Source: Hygrophila difformis (lineage: Eukaryota > Streptophyta > Magnoliopsida > Lamiales > Acanthaceae). From it: DNA of 64,000 bases. Under the pieces are notes generated by a model. That model was not told the origin of the DNA. It did not search any database and saw only the letters and a list, made by a program, of their open reading frames with translations. This document shows positions 31,531 to 43,316 of the stretch, in pieces (position 1 is the first letter of the stretch; the number at the start of each line of letters is the position of its first letter). A program made the translations under genes and the position numbers. The DNA is taken from the NCBI GenBank assembly GCA_030278955.1, contig JAOANR010000003.1:48137175-48201174 (forward strand), in the 5' to 3' direction.

Positions 31531-33037
31531 TAGTTTGTTTTCATAACGTTCACCCTCGGCCGTTTTGGCACGGAGCAAAAAGCTAGGGGGGCACTCTATC
31601 GAGCACTCACCCCTACATAGTATCCGATATCGTTTCAACTTAGTGTAACAGGATTTTTGAAAATATATCTTTATCGTATAACAAGGTTTCGACCGTTTGT
31701 TTAGAAATTTCAAAATCTCGTAAGTTAAAAACATTCATTGTCACAGTTTACGTCTTTTCAGTTTAAAAATTCAATACAAGGGCGATTGATCTGAAATTTT
31801 CACAGTAGCTCAAAAACACGATAACGAACAACTTTTGTGTTTTAAGTTTTTCGAAATTATGTGAGGTAACGGGTGAAATTTTACAATCTTTACAAAGTAC
31901 AAAATCTGTCAACTTTGTCTACACAGCGCACTGATTTTCAAAAGAGTTTTTGACTTATCAAACGACCTCCAAAATTTATGAAATTTTACAGGCACTTAAA
32001 AGACACCAAAATAAACAAGTTTTATGAGAGGATAATTTTGCTAATTCATTCCGGATCAAGTCAGAATAATACACTAAGTTCGGTTTAAAAATCTGTCGGC
32101 TATTCTTCTCGGACACAGAGTATTCAAAACGGGATTTCACTATCCAAACGTTGATGAAAAGGTAGAAATTTTACAGGCATATCTTCAAGACATTTATCTA
32201 CAACTTTTATATTTTCACCAACGATTAGTTTTGACCACAAGTGATAGTAAAACGCACAACAAGTTCGACTACATAATCTGTCCAGAAGTTCGAAAGGTTC
32301 GTTTATTGCAGAAACTGTTTGGCACGATTTGGGATAGCAAACCTTAATGAAAATGCATGAAATTTTAGCACAGGCTAGATTAAGATGTTAAAAACAAATC
32401 TCTAGTTTGGAGTTTTTCGTTTCGGATTCTCGAAATAGGGTTTTTTGGCCAATCTCAGAAAACGCGTAAAGATCGAATCTTTTATGTCTGATTTTAGTGT
32501 TTAGTTAAAATCTAATGTTTCTAACGGTTCAAAACCACTGATATTGATATGTAAGGCATTATCTTACAGTGGGTGTGATAAAGGATGTCTCCGGGTCGTC
32601 CGGAATCGACGGATGGCTACGAACGGATCTCCTCAACCCGATTTCCTCTTCCTTTGGCTACGATTTGTGTTTTTGAGAATAAAAACCATAAGTTAGAATC
32701 TAAATCCGATAAAAACTATCAAACGACATTCAAGACTTCATCTTACCATTATCTAGGGACTGAAAACTCTCTCTCCATGTCCTCCTTGCTCGGATTTAGT
32801 CGCCGGAAATTTGTCGGAAAGTCGTCGGAAGGTCGGGACTTTGTGGTGTTGGCTTTCGGAGAGTTTTTGGGTGAAGAAGGGTTTGTAAGACTGAAAATGA
32901 GTGGGAGAATCAGTCCCCACTTGTCCTAAAAGCTTTCCCCCGACTGAGATTGACTTTCCTTAGTCGGGGGTCGAAATTTTGGCAATAAGATCGCTGATAT
33001 CGCGCAAGGGCAGCTGTCTGCTGCTTGGCGCGGTCCT

Positions 33038-34060
33038 TGTAACACCCCGGTTTTTGGTAACCCAGGTCGGGGTGCCATCGCCACACCTCCCTAGTAAGAC
33101 ACGGTTTCTCCGGCTTACTAAAGAGATGCAAGGCTAGGTATTGCAGTATTTAAAACATTTAAAGCATTCAAACAGCCCATACAATATAGTTCGAAAATAA
33201 TAATATCATAGCGCAGCGGAAATAATATTTAAGTATAGTATTGCAGCGGAAAATGTAAATAGGGCCGACATGGCCAAAACACGGGTTAAACAGGCACGTT
33301 CATAATATGGTCTAAAGTACGAATTTAAAAACAAAATAATGTTTCCCCAAAATCCCATGCATGAATCGTGCTCATACATGCTCATTCCACATACTCTGTA
33401 AGAAAAAAAAAGAATAAAAATGGTTTGGTCAGCACAACTTGCTGAGTAAGTTAACACATGCATGATCGTAGGGTTTAAAAGCCATTAATTTAATAATTAA
33501 ACAAAAGCATGATAATAACATAATATTCAATTTAATCTAATCAACTATCCAATTGCATAATTTATTTCAGGGCTCTATTTAACAACACATTTCGCATGAT
33601 TTAGAATAATAGCCATAATTTAAATAAAGCATTTAAATAATTTAATTGGACAACAACCATAATTTAATCTAATTTAATTTAATTTAACATCCCCATTACA
33701 TCCCAGATTTGGTATTTCAAGTTTCACGATAGCATCGCGATGTCAACAAGTTTAGCCGGTAGCCCGGCGACCGCAACCGTATCAGCCATACCCAGTACCA
33801 CTCCGGAGCCTCGGGAAACCCATGTGGATATTCTCGAGAGTGTAGGCTCTATATTTCGCCGTTTTGGCAATATCATATCTCAAGTTTAGCGCGCGGGGTC
33901 ACCATCGTCCATTAAGGCACGAAGTGAATCGTTAGGGGGCACCCTGCAGAGCACTCACCCCTAATTTTAATTTATCAAGTTTGTAAGGGGATTTAATTCC
34001 AAAAATCTGATTTAAGTTTTATTTATTTGAAAACAATATTTCAATTTATTTCAACCCTAG
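33038..34060 (-). repeat. Truncated minus-strand LTR (copy of 55267-56290)
   Basis: It begins TGTAACACCCCGG and stops at ...CAACCCTAG inside the LTR, where the duplicated segment ends. It continues intact only in copy 2. Confidence 0.9.
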
Positions 34061-34702
34061 TAAGACACGGTTTACCACACTTTCATATTAAAGGTTATCA
34101 GGTTTCCGTTTGGTTCGTTACCAATTGTTTTATTGCCTCAATCCAAATGCTCTGGTGGCCATTCTTAAGCTCTGGTTTTATATTGAATAATAGTAACTTC
34201 TAGAAACAACAGTTATATATACTATTTCTTTATTTATTTAAGTAATAAACAATACAATATTTCAATTAGTCATCGAAATAAAATTTCACTCAACCATAAA
34301 ATAACTATAGTAAATTTGAAGTCTTTAACCAAAAATTTCAATTTAAATGTATAAATTCCACAGCATAATAATTCACAAATAACCAAAATTATATAATTAA
34401 ATATTCTTACAATTTATAAATTTTAATTAATAATCACAAATACAATTTAAGGTTGTTTTTATTCATTGGATAACCTAGGAAATGGGTGATGAGCTCATGC
34501 CACAAAAATTACAGAGAGATAGTCCTCGCTCCTCATCCCATCACAAATACAATTGCAATTTTTTTTAATAATAGTATTAAAAATATCTAATAGGTGAAAA
34601 TGTAAATATTATAATAATAACACATCACAAGTTGGAAGTTACAAATTACAAACCTATAAGTATGAATTTTAAACTTGAACATCCAGACTTACCAAATATA
34701 TT
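34061..34702. other. Unassigned AT-rich filler at duplication junction
   Basis: The first 13 bases, TAAGACACGGTTT, together with the preceding CCCTAG repeat a stretch near the start of the adjacent LTR (about 33091), so the junction carries a small LTR-derived patch. The rest matches nothing else in the window and has no coding signal. Confidence 0.5.
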
Positions 34703-35552
34703 TGATAATGGCCAAAATTGTCCATTATTTACAATCTATTTCCGTGTCTAAAACGGGCATTTGATCGCATTCCGATCTTATAGGAAATAGAAATGCAGTT
34801 GAATTGAACATATATATGCATATTTGTAAAAATAATAAGCTGATAATAAAAAAAAAAAGAATATGCAATTTTTATTATATTTGTGTTAGAAAAATCCAAA
34901 AATATGAGAAAAAGAAAAGAAAAGAAAAATGAAACAAAAAAGATGGGAAAAGAGAATGAAAAGCCCACAAATTGTAAAACATGGCCCAATTTGGCCCAAC
35001 CCGTTGCAAGGCATAGTTTTGCGACGTGGAGTCTTACGACGTGGGTGTGCATGGGGACGAGCAAAAAATTTGAAGTCTGGAAATTCACGTCGAAAACCAA
35101 GCTTTGCGGCGTGAAGGTGTTTCACGAAGAGATGCATGAGTCTTACGATGTGAAGAAAGAGTTCTAGAAGCAGATCCCGTCGCAAGGCATAGTCTTGCGA
35201 CGCGAACCAGAGTTTCACGACGGATATTTGAGCTTTACGACGGGCGTGAAGGCTTACGACGAGCAGGAGTGTCAGCGATGTGTGTGAGCCTTGCGACGGA
35301 TGTGGACACTTCACGACGGGAATTCAGAATTTAAACCTAATGGGCCCATGGGCTTAGGGTTTCACGCCTATATATATGGGATGATCCCAAGGTGCTGAGG
35401 GAGAGCATTTCCACATTGAAGACAGCTTAGAGTGTTCTTGAGCTAGGTGGTGTAGTTAGTTTTTTTTTTTAATTTAATTTTCTGCATAGTAGTTAGTTAT
35501 TAATTAGTTTAGATTAGTTTTTTTTTTTTTAGTTTTATTCAGTTTAGATAGC
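34703..35552 (+). repeat. Partial LTR of a diverged Athila-type subfamily
   Basis: TGATAATGGCC starts it and the order matches the LTR at 35553: A-rich tract, inverted-motif array, TATA-like TATATATA at 35369, leader. Here the array core is CGACG/CGTCG (35002-35320) instead of TGACGCC. It is cut at TTTAGATAGC by the next LTR, which probably inserted into it. Confidence 0.75.
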
Positions 35553-35842
35553 TGATAATGGCCAGAAATGTCCATTATTTTCAATTCATTTCCGTGTCTG
35601 AAACGGGCATTTGATCGCATTTCGGTCTTACAATAAGTAAGAAAGCAGTTGAATTGGACTGATTTATGCATAATTGTAAAAATAATAAGCTGGCATGAAA
35701 AATGCATAAATATATAATTTTATTACACATTTATGTTAGAAAAATCCAAAAAAATGAGAAAAAGAAAAGAAAAGGAAAAGGAATGAAAAAGATGGAAAAA
35801 GAAAATGAAATTCCACAAAAACCATGTATTTTTGCACAGGTA

Positions 35843-36206
35843 TGACGCCAAGCCTTGTATGACGTTAATGTTCCGCGTCACCACTGGAGGTTTGCGTCAT
35901 GAGCTAGGAAAAACAAAGGACTCGAGACTGAAACCACAATGACGCCAATCAAGGCATGACGCCGAAGGATTGCGTCATGGGTAGGGTTCCGCGTCATGGA
36001 GGCCAAAACAAGAGGCATGACGCCGAACAAGGTTTGACGCCAAGTAAGCTTCCATGTCATAGGTTGCGCAAGCAAGAGCAACATGTGTTTTCGGTCTGCG
36101 AACCTATGACGCCAAGCATGTTCCGCGTCATCACTAGGAGTTCCGCGTCATGCGAGGGTTTGATGCCAAGCAGTGTTCCACGACATGCATGAAGGTTTTA
36201 CGTCAT
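35843..36206 (+). promoter_or_regulatory. TGACGCC/GGCGTCA array upstream of TATA box
   Basis: Same array as 26678-27023, a little longer and with a few different substitutions. Confidence 0.65.
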
Positions 36207-36873
36207 TGAGGCCCATGGGCCTAGGGTTTCGTGCCTATAAATAGGGCACGATTCCAAGGTGTTCAGGGTGAGAGAATTTTTCGCATTTGAAGACACATTT
36301 CGGAGCAGATTCACGTAGGTAGCTTAGTTTGGTTTATTTTCTATATTATTTAATTTCTGTCCATAGTTTAGTTTTGTTCTTGTTTTATTTTTATTTGATG
36401 TTAGTTTAGAATTAGTGTTTAGATAGCCAGTTTTTACATTTCCTCCTGTTTTAAACTTTTGTTCCGTTTGGTTTTGTGGTTTGATACACCCATTAATGGT
36501 GTTATCAAACCCATTTATAAGAAAAATGGGATTCAATCTTTTCTAATATCCCACAAAATATGAAATGGATACTCTAATCCATGGATTTAATTGCTTTCTT
36601 TTCTCTTTGACCATTTGTTCTTTATTTGGTTTTATTTCGTTAATTACTCCATGTAGGGTGTATTAAATGTGAGCATGTTGTTAGAAGCATTATTGTGGGT
36701 TGTGGGTGTGATTATTTTTGCTTACTGGATGGCTTAATTCTTCCTTATTTTTTTATAGCTTAGATTAATTTCTGTCTTGTTATTCCTTAGCATAATCGGA
36801 CCCTTAAGCCTAAATAATGTTATAATGGCATATTCTACATTGTTTCACCATCACGATGCATTCTGGAATAGAC

Positions 36874-37440
36874 TATGACGCCAACCGCCCTATGACGCCA
36901 ACCATGTTGGGGTCATAGGGAAGGTTTGGCGTCATAAGCGTTTCTGGCCATAAACATTTTTGCATGCTGAAAGTGCTATGACGCCAACCACCCTATGACG
37001 CCAACCACGTTGAGGTCATAGGGCAGGTTTGGCGTCATAAGTGCTTTTCGGCCAAAAAATTGTTCCACGTCGTGCATGTGCACGTCATGGCCCCACGGGT
37101 CATGACGTAGTCATGACGTAATTCCCATGACTCATGACGAGGAACCCCAAAATTTTGCATGTTACTTTTTATGTTCCTTATGACGCAAAACTCATGACAT
37201 GATCCTAGGATCACGTTATAATTTCATGTTTCACGCCATAGCCACCCCCATTTTCAAAGGCAAATTTCTAAGTCATGCAATGACGCCAACCCCTGTAATG
37301 ACGCCAACCTTTGGCGTCATACTCTAAGGTTCCGCGTCATTAGTGACCCTCACCTCGATTCTAACTTGTTTGATGCCAAACCGATGACGTGATCCTGGGA
37401 TCATGGCATAAGGTTGGTTGGCGTCATACTAAACCAATTT
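36874..37440 (+). repeat. Second TGACGCC inverted-motif region, downstream of TATA
   Basis: Two units of 103 bp start at 36874 and 36977. Each has TATGACGCCAAC twice and ends GGTTTGGCGTCATA, so each can fold into a long hairpin. Scattered further motifs continue to 37440. Being downstream of the TATA box, it would be in the transcript. Confidence 0.65.
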
Positions 37441-40039
37441 TCATCCAAAATTCATTTTATTATCTCTAACCCACCACTATGTTGCATCTCCCACATTTTA
37501 ACCCCACGGGTTAAGATGTAATATCCAGTACGCAACATAACGCGTTATGCTGCCAAAAATTTCATTCTCCATTTCCACACTTAATTAATTGAACCCTTGC
37601 ATCAATAATTAAAGATCAAAGTTAGCAATAATTAAGATCAATGGTTAATTGGTGTAAGGAATTTTGTTCAATCATCACTAAAAGATTATTTTACAAGAGA
37701 GAATTCATTTAATCTAAAGACATAATCTGGACTGTAATTAATTATGGAATGAAAGATTATTTATGTTAATGAATAATTATGAGTCCAAATCCATAATCCT
37801 TGCATGAGAAACCAAAGTCTCTCATGCAAGATGATTTTTGTTATTCTCTTTTATTTTATTTTTACTTTATTTTGGTCTTTGTCTGTATTGTGTGAAATGA
37901 ACAGTGAAATATACAGAATAATGTTGGCAAACGGTCCCTTCACGGGGAAATGAAGTAGCCCGTAGTATGTGTATTAATTACTGTTTGTTATTTTGCATGA
38001 TCTTAACAGTGATTGATGAGGTTAGACGAACGGTCCTTTCACCAGGAAATGAAGTAGCCACTTAGTCAGCTCCTGTCCGGATACAGTTTCATTTTCTTAT
38101 TTTATTTTCAAATCCAAATCTCAAGCTGTGCCAACACTAGATGACATAGGTCCATGTCATCTAGTAATTAAGACAGTGAAGAGAGCATGTAGGTTTTCAT
38201 CCCTTTCACAGACAGTAATGGTCTGAATAACAGCGACCACTGTCATTCTAGATCAAGTTGCTGTCTAAATTCACCTCATCTGAATGATAAAGTACTGGAC
38301 CACTGATGACTTCAGTCTATTTCCCCTTAATCATTCTGCCATCTTTTAGTCTCTGACTAATTCCTTCTGTGTTCCGAATTCTGTCTAGTCCCGCCTTATA
38401 TTTTGGGGCAATTAATTTTACACTCTTCATATAACTTTATGCATGATATTATTATGTAAATAATGTGGTCTGACTATTTTGGGATCCTTCCCTTAGACAT
38501 AAAAGTCATGATTTCAATCAGATATCTCATAATAAACTTCCAACAAAAAGTCTTTATAAAATCCAGTTCTGAGTAAGGAATAAATTCTACAGTTATGACT
38601 AATTCACATTCAACTGGGGATTGATTTTGGGAAATTAGAAGCAGAGTTAGTGAGTAGGTCTATTTAGGCTGAAAGGATCTGTGTTTTAGTTGAGAGTCTA
38701 GTACTTGTTTAAGGAATGATTTTCAAAGATTTATTATTTTCCAAAATTGTTGTATGTTGGAAATCTTATATTAAATATTTCACTGAATCAGAGTCCACTT
38801 GGATTCAGACAAGGTGTAATAGATAATACTAGAGGAACAATATATAGGCCTTGGTTATTTTTTAAAATAGGATTGAGTATTCTTTCAACTGCTATTCTCT
38901 TCTACCAAAGCCTAATTTTGAGTCGTGAGTGAGTGCATCCGGAACAAACTAATCTAACCACCCGGGAGTAGGTAAACACTGCGAGCAATTTACTGATGTC
39001 CAGGAATTCTTGATCTGCGTCCGGTCATCAAGACTGGGGGCTCTCATTTACTACCAGTATGATGCTTTTAAAACCTCCGAGTGATAGGATTTTATATGCT
39101 TTCTTTACCGCTTTCTCTTAACTGCTTTTATAGAGGTCACTCAGATGTATTGAGAGAACTTCTAGCTGCTACTAGGAATGGGAGTTATGGAGTAGTTCAG
39201 GGCTTAATTTTAGTCTTTGGGAGTGACATGGGGGAATGATAGCAGTACTTGGCATTTCAACTAATGCTTTGTCAGGTGTTGCTCATCCACCACAGATAAA
39301 TGACATACCCCGACAGGGACAGTTACGTATCTGTGGTATCTTAGAAAGTGCTGTCTTAAAGTGCATGTAAATCCTTGCTGTGAGTACCTGTCTGTTAAAG
39401 GGAAAATAGCATAGGAAGCATGAGGATTAGCTAACTGAAGGAATTATCCCAAACAAAGAACTGTGTAACAAAATGGAGGTTTAATTATTGTTTTATCTAA
39501 ATCTTGTAAAATCTTTATTCTTTTCTCCTTGTCCCTTCTGTCCACTTTGAGATCAGCTTCATAGTTAGCATAGTATAAATTTACTGCTTCATTAGAATAA
39601 TCTTTACTGCTTCCATAGGATAATTTTATCTGCTTTCTAGACCTAATTTTTATCGCTTTTTAGCTTAGGTCTATCTGCTTTGTAGAATAGTTTCCCTGCT
39701 TTCATAGTGTAGCTCATATTCTGTCAAGTAGATGTTAGAAAAAAAAATCCACTTTGAATTGAGTAACCGAGTTGAAAATCTTATGAAATGGTGTGGGACC
39801 TGCTTCCATCACACATCCTCCGGTGAACTATCCGGACTTACTATAAATATTTCAATTTTTGACACCGTGCGCTTTCGGGCCACAGTTTCTTAACACGAGT
39901 AATAAAAACGTGACAACCTATAAATTATCCCTAATCCCAACTCCATCATCATAAATTGGTTTCTTAAATAAAACCTAAACTGGGATTCTTCATTAATCTA
40001 TTTTCGAAAATACTCGTGTAGGAAAATGTCAAAAGTTCA

Positions 40040-40057
40040 TGGAGCCGTTGCCAGGGA
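40040..40057 (+). other. Primer-binding site, tRNA-Asp type, two mismatches
   Basis: TGGAGCCGTTGCCAGGGA differs at two positions from the PBS at 17205-17222. It sets the end of the 5' LTR. Confidence 0.75.
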
Positions 40058-40161
40058 GGATGCAGCGCTGTTTTATAAGAGAATTAAACTCCTAATTTAG
40101 TCATAGCTAGTGTACATATTTTATTCAAAACAAAAATACATTATTCTCAAAAATCAATTAA

Positions 40162-40203
40162 ACATTTAGAGTATTAAAACTCTAAATGTGAGGATGTTGA
40201 TTT
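40162..40203 (+). promoter_or_regulatory. Stem-loop plus TGTGAGGATG module ahead of gag
   Basis: ACATTTAGAG and CTCTAAATGT pair perfectly around an 8-nt loop. The 3' arm leads into GAGGATGTTGAT. An acceptor-like GGATATTGCAG follows at about 40240-40250, then the gag ATG at 40279. The arrangement parallels 645-757. Confidence 0.55.
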
Positions 40204-40278
40204 GAGAGAAATAATTTCTCTATACCAATTCTACCCTGGGGATATTGCAGGTGCTGTCCTTATTGAACGAAGCTCTAC

Positions 40279-40837
40279 ATGCAACGAAGAAATGAAACAC
40301 CACCTGAACATCCACTCAACCTCGAGATAGAAAGGGAAGCAAGACGAATCAGAGCCCTCACTAAGAAGAGGAAAGAACAGGAAATAAAGGAACATGCAAA
40401 CAGTCACTACCTTCTTCTAGTACAAGCAACGGAGTTTCTGACATGGCACAGTTACCAGGCAATCCACCCATTATCCCTGTCATCATTGACAACAACCCAC
40501 CACCACTACATGAAAACTGAGACGAAGATGACGACGATATAGATGACCCTCCATTGAATGAAATTCAAGGAGAGGGGAATCTCCCTAACGTTGGTAATCA
40601 AAATCTCAACCCACCACCTCCCTCAAACCAGTTTGATTACCCACTCAACGAGAATAATCCAAACAATCAAAATTTCCAGAATCCTCAGTTCCAAAACCCT
40701 CAATACAATCAGCATCAGAATCCGCCCAACCTAAATGATTTCAATGACCCAAGAAACTATATCCAAACCAAAACTTTTACCCACAGCATTATCATGGAGG
40801 GCCGGGGAATAATCAACAGGCGGTTGCTGTTGACTAC
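40279..40837 (+). pseudogene. Athila gag N-terminal part, frameshifted
   Basis: The start at 40279 gives MQRRNETPPEHPLNLEIER. The frame changes near 40440, an in-frame TGA lies near 40528, and another shift near 40755 leads into the capsid frame. The region is acidic then Asn/Gln/Pro-rich (repeated FQNPQ), as in Athila Gag N-termini. Confidence 0.7.
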
Positions 40838-41926
40838 ATGCAACCCATTCTGGAGCCATATTTGAACATTCCTGGGCAAGCACCATTCCTGGCCAGGAAC
40901 TTTAAGCTAAAGCCGGCATTCATCAACCTTGTTCAGAGCAATCAGTTTGCAGGGGCGAATCATGAAGACCCACCTGACCATTTGCAAACATTCCTGGAAT
41001 TGTGTGACACCATTAAGAATCATAATGTATCTCCTAACACTATTCATTTGAGATTGTATCCATTTTCCTTATCTAGTGGAGCACGAATGTGGTACAAGTC
41101 GCTGCCAGTCAATCAGAAATCCACATGGGAAGAAGTGATAAGAAACTTCCTGGCAAAGTACTTTCCGGAATCCAAGGTGGACGAATGCCGAACTAAAATT
41201 GCGGAGTTCAAAATGAAACCAGAAGAATCCTTGTACGATGCCAAGGAGCGATTCTTTAATCTGCTCAGGAAATGCCCCCAGCATGGTTTCAAAGACTGGG
41301 AACAATTGTGGAAATTTTACAGCGGTTTGACCCCATCCTGGAGATACATGCTTGACGCTGCTGGTGGACAACATCTTTTGCACATGCCCATGGATCAGGC
41401 CTGGGCCAAAATTGAAACAATGACTGTGAATAGATCTGTTTTAACTGATGATATTGATCCCCCTCCCCCTCATGGTTTATGTGCTGTAGGTACAGTAGGC
41501 AAATCTGAATTGGATATACTGAAGGATCAGGTGGCTGTGTTATCCCTGAATCAAGAATCTGGGAGTTCTACTCAAGTCCAGAATGCTGAAGCTGTTTGTG
41601 GGTTATGCCAAGTCCCACATTCCACAGATGCTTGTCAACAGGTGATGAACGAAAGCTGTAACTATGCGGGTGGATTCCAAAACCGACACCCCAATCTCTC
41701 ATACTCCAACAACAATGCTTTGAATTCACACCTATTGACCCAGCCCCAGCAGTTTAACCAACCAAGGCCTCAGCATTTCAACCCAAATTTTCAACACCAG
41801 ATTCTAGCCAGCCCAGCTCAAAACCAAAATTTCCAAAATTTCCAACAACCCCAGAATCAGTTTGTTCCAAACCAAAATCAAGCCCAGAACCAGTGGAACC
41901 CACCTCCATATAAGCCCCCCATCTAG
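40838..41926 (+). CDS. Athila Gag, capsid (Retrotrans_gag) and zinc knuckle
   Basis: This 362-codon open segment continues the gag frame; its first Met is internal to the original protein. Residues about 70-165 form the Retrotrans_gag (PF03732-type) core: LRLYPFSLSSGARMWYKSLP, then the TWEEVIRNFLAKYFP helix. C254-C257-H261-C266 is a zinc knuckle of C-X2-C-X3-H-X4-C form. The C-terminus is Asn/Gln-rich (FNPNF, NFQNFQQPQ). Gag would assemble the cytoplasmic particle and bind the RNA. The final residues shift into another frame near 41910, so the protein is truncated in this copy. Confidence 0.85.
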   Translation: MQPILEPYLNIPGQAPFLARNFKLKPAFINLVQSNQFAGANHEDPPDHLQTFLELCDTIKNHNVSPNTIHLRLYPFSLSSGARMWYKSLPVNQKSTWEEVIRNFLAKYFPESKVDECRTKIAEFKMKPEESLYDAKERFFNLLRKCPQHGFKDWEQLWKFYSGLTPSWRYMLDAAGGQHLLHMPMDQAWAKIETMTVNRSVLTDDIDPPPPHGLCAVGTVGKSELDILKDQVAVLSLNQESGSSTQVQNAEAVCGLCQVPHSTDACQQVMNESCNYAGGFQNRHPNLSYSNNNALNSHLLTQPQQFNQPRPQHFNPNFQHQILASPAQNQNFQNFQQPQNQFVPNQNQAQNQWNPPPYKPPI

Positions 41927-42293
41927 ACTTGAGAACATAATGACTGAATTCATCTCTAGCCAGAAAGAGATAAACACACAGATGCAGGCTTCTATCAGAA
42001 ATGTGGAGACTCAGGTGACACAAATAGCAAAGGAACTCCAGAAGAGAGATCACAGGACTTTACCGAGTAGCTCGAAGAAGAACCCATACTGCAAGGCTAT
42101 CACGTTGAAATCAGGCAAGGTTCTGGCAGGGCCACAGATTAAAGAAGTGCAAGGGAAAGGGTCTGAGAAAGAAAGTGTTGAGGAGAATCAGGGAACAGAG
42201 GAAGAAGGAGAAAAAGAAAAAGGAACTGAGACAGCAGACCTCACTGGAAAAACTGGTAAAGGTGAAGGTACAATTTCTAACCTTTCTCCATAA
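41862..42293 (+). pseudogene. Athila gag C-terminal linker, shifted frame
   Basis: From about 41915 this frame carries the linker usual in Athila elements: a short SSQKEINTQMQASIRNVE helix, then KNPYCKAITLKSGK and an acidic Glu/Lys run. The 5' 50 bases overlap the preceding frame and are not real coding in this frame. Confidence 0.6.
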
Positions 42294-42317
42294 AAATCTG
42301 TTGATAATAAGAAGTTC

Positions 42318-43316
42318 ATGCCAAGGGTTCCATACCCAGCCAGACTTAAGAATAAAGAACAGGATCTTAAATTTGAAAAATTTCTGAAAAGGCTGCAAAA
42401 AGTAGAAATAACTATTCCTCTCATCGAAATGATATCTGAAATGCCAGCATACGCTAAATTTCTGAAAGAATTAGATTCAGGGAAAAGAAGGATTGAACAG
42501 GAGGAACTGGTAGTTCTTAACAATACTTGCATTGCTATCATCCAGCACAAGCTCCCTGAAAAGCAAGAAGATCCAGGTTGCTGCACGTTGCCCATTGAAA
42601 TTGGGAAAATCAAAGCAGGAAAAGGTCTCTGTGATCTTGGTTCAAGCATCAATGTCATGCCTTTGGCAATGGTGCATCGCCTAAAGTTGGGGAAGATCGA
42701 ACCTGTCAGAATGAGGCTCCAGTTGGCTGACAGATCCATTACAAAGCCGGTGGGCATCCTCAAGGACATCATAGTGAAAACTGGGAACATTTTATTCCCA
42801 GTGGATTTCGTGATATTGGACATAGAGGAAGATCTGGACATGCCATTGATTTTGGGGATACCATTCCTCGCAACGGGTGGAGCACTGATTGATGAAAAAG
42901 CTGGGAGAGTGACACTGCGAGTCGATGAGGAGGAAGTTACTTTCGACATGGCACAGTTGCAGAAATACCCAGATGATGGGTTCTGTTCATCTAATTCTGT
43001 AATAGTTAGGACTGAGTGTGGAGAGGGAAAGAGCATAGACTCTGGATTTGGATTTGACTCTGGACATGTAATATCTGACAATGGTGATGACAAGCAGGTA
43101 CCGAAGCCTGCAGGCGTGGAGCAAGACTGCTGCAACGCCGTCTACTTTTTTGATCCCACTTCGGGGGGTTTAGAAGATTTTGTCGGCACTAATTTCCATA
43201 AGGAGGATGGACAAGACGCCTTTGAAGCAGAGGAGGCGGGTCCTGCACTGAGGCAGGATCCGAAAGGTAAATCTGATTCCCCCCATCTAATTCTCGCAAA
43301 TTACTTCCATCAGTAG
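42318..43316 (+). CDS. Athila aspartic protease region
   Basis: 332 codons. The N-terminal part has YPARLKNKEQ, IPLIEMISEMPAYAKFLKEL and the QHKLPEKQEDPG segment typical of Athila Pol. The retropepsin core follows: CDLGSSINVMPL with the catalytic Asp at about residue 106 (D-L-G-S rather than D-S-G-A, normal in this lineage), LQLADRS, the FPVDFVILD strand, and LILGIPFLATGGALID. It would cleave the Gag-Pol precursor. The tail from about residue 215 is low-complexity and ends at a stop; RT coding continues in another frame from about 43305. Confidence 0.85.
   Translation: MPRVPYPARLKNKEQDLKFEKFLKRLQKVEITIPLIEMISEMPAYAKFLKELDSGKRRIEQEELVVLNNTCIAIIQHKLPEKQEDPGCCTLPIEIGKIKAGKGLCDLGSSINVMPLAMVHRLKLGKIEPVRMRLQLADRSITKPVGILKDIIVKTGNILFPVDFVILDIEEDLDMPLILGIPFLATGGALIDEKAGRVTLRVDEEEVTFDMAQLQKYPDDGFCSSNSVIVRTECGEGKSIDSGFGFDSGHVISDNGDDKQVPKPAGVEQDCCNAVYFFDPTSGGLEDFVGTNFHKEDGQDAFEAEEAGPALRQDPKGKSDSPHLILANYFHQ

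Larger units (their letters stand above)
27637..33037 (-). mobile_element. Minus-strand Tekay-type LTR, interrupted by two insertions
   Basis: TGTAACACCCC at 27637 matches the start of the solo LTR at 11525, and the two align through 30884-33037. A 3000-bp insertion occupies 27884-30883. At 33038 another LTR begins, with TSD candidate GTCCT just before it. Because the far end is missing I cannot say whether this was a solo LTR or part of a full element. It lies within the Athila 3' LTR. Confidence 0.8.
21068..34060 (+). repeat. Segmental duplication, copy 1 (12,993 bp)
   Basis: It matches 43632-56290 end to end at about 99% by eye (sampled over about 1 kb near 25,000-26,000). The copies differ in length by 334 bp. 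Three indels account for this: one extra 410-bp tandem unit here (net 408), and 47 bp plus 27 bp present only in copy 2. The left end cuts into an LTR and the right end cuts into a minus-strand LTR, so the boundaries are not transposon ends. Confidence 0.9.
35553..40031 (+). repeat. Athila-type 5' LTR (about 4.5 kb)
   Basis: The start is fixed by identity with the LTRs after polypurine tracts at 26388 and 48544. The end (ATGTCA) is inferred from the PBS 8 bp later. U3 holds a TGACG array (35843-36206) and a TATA box (36236-36243). A second set of TGACGCC inverted motifs lies at 36874-37440. Two imperfect repeats of an ACGGTCC(C/T)TTCAC block lie near 37934 and 38030. The length is large and could hide a nested insertion, because no full partner LTR is present. 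Confidence 0.65.

Noticed and set aside
34061..34702. Possible gene fragment in the filler
   Set aside because: No frame of useful length and no motif; only the first bases can be traced, to an LTR.
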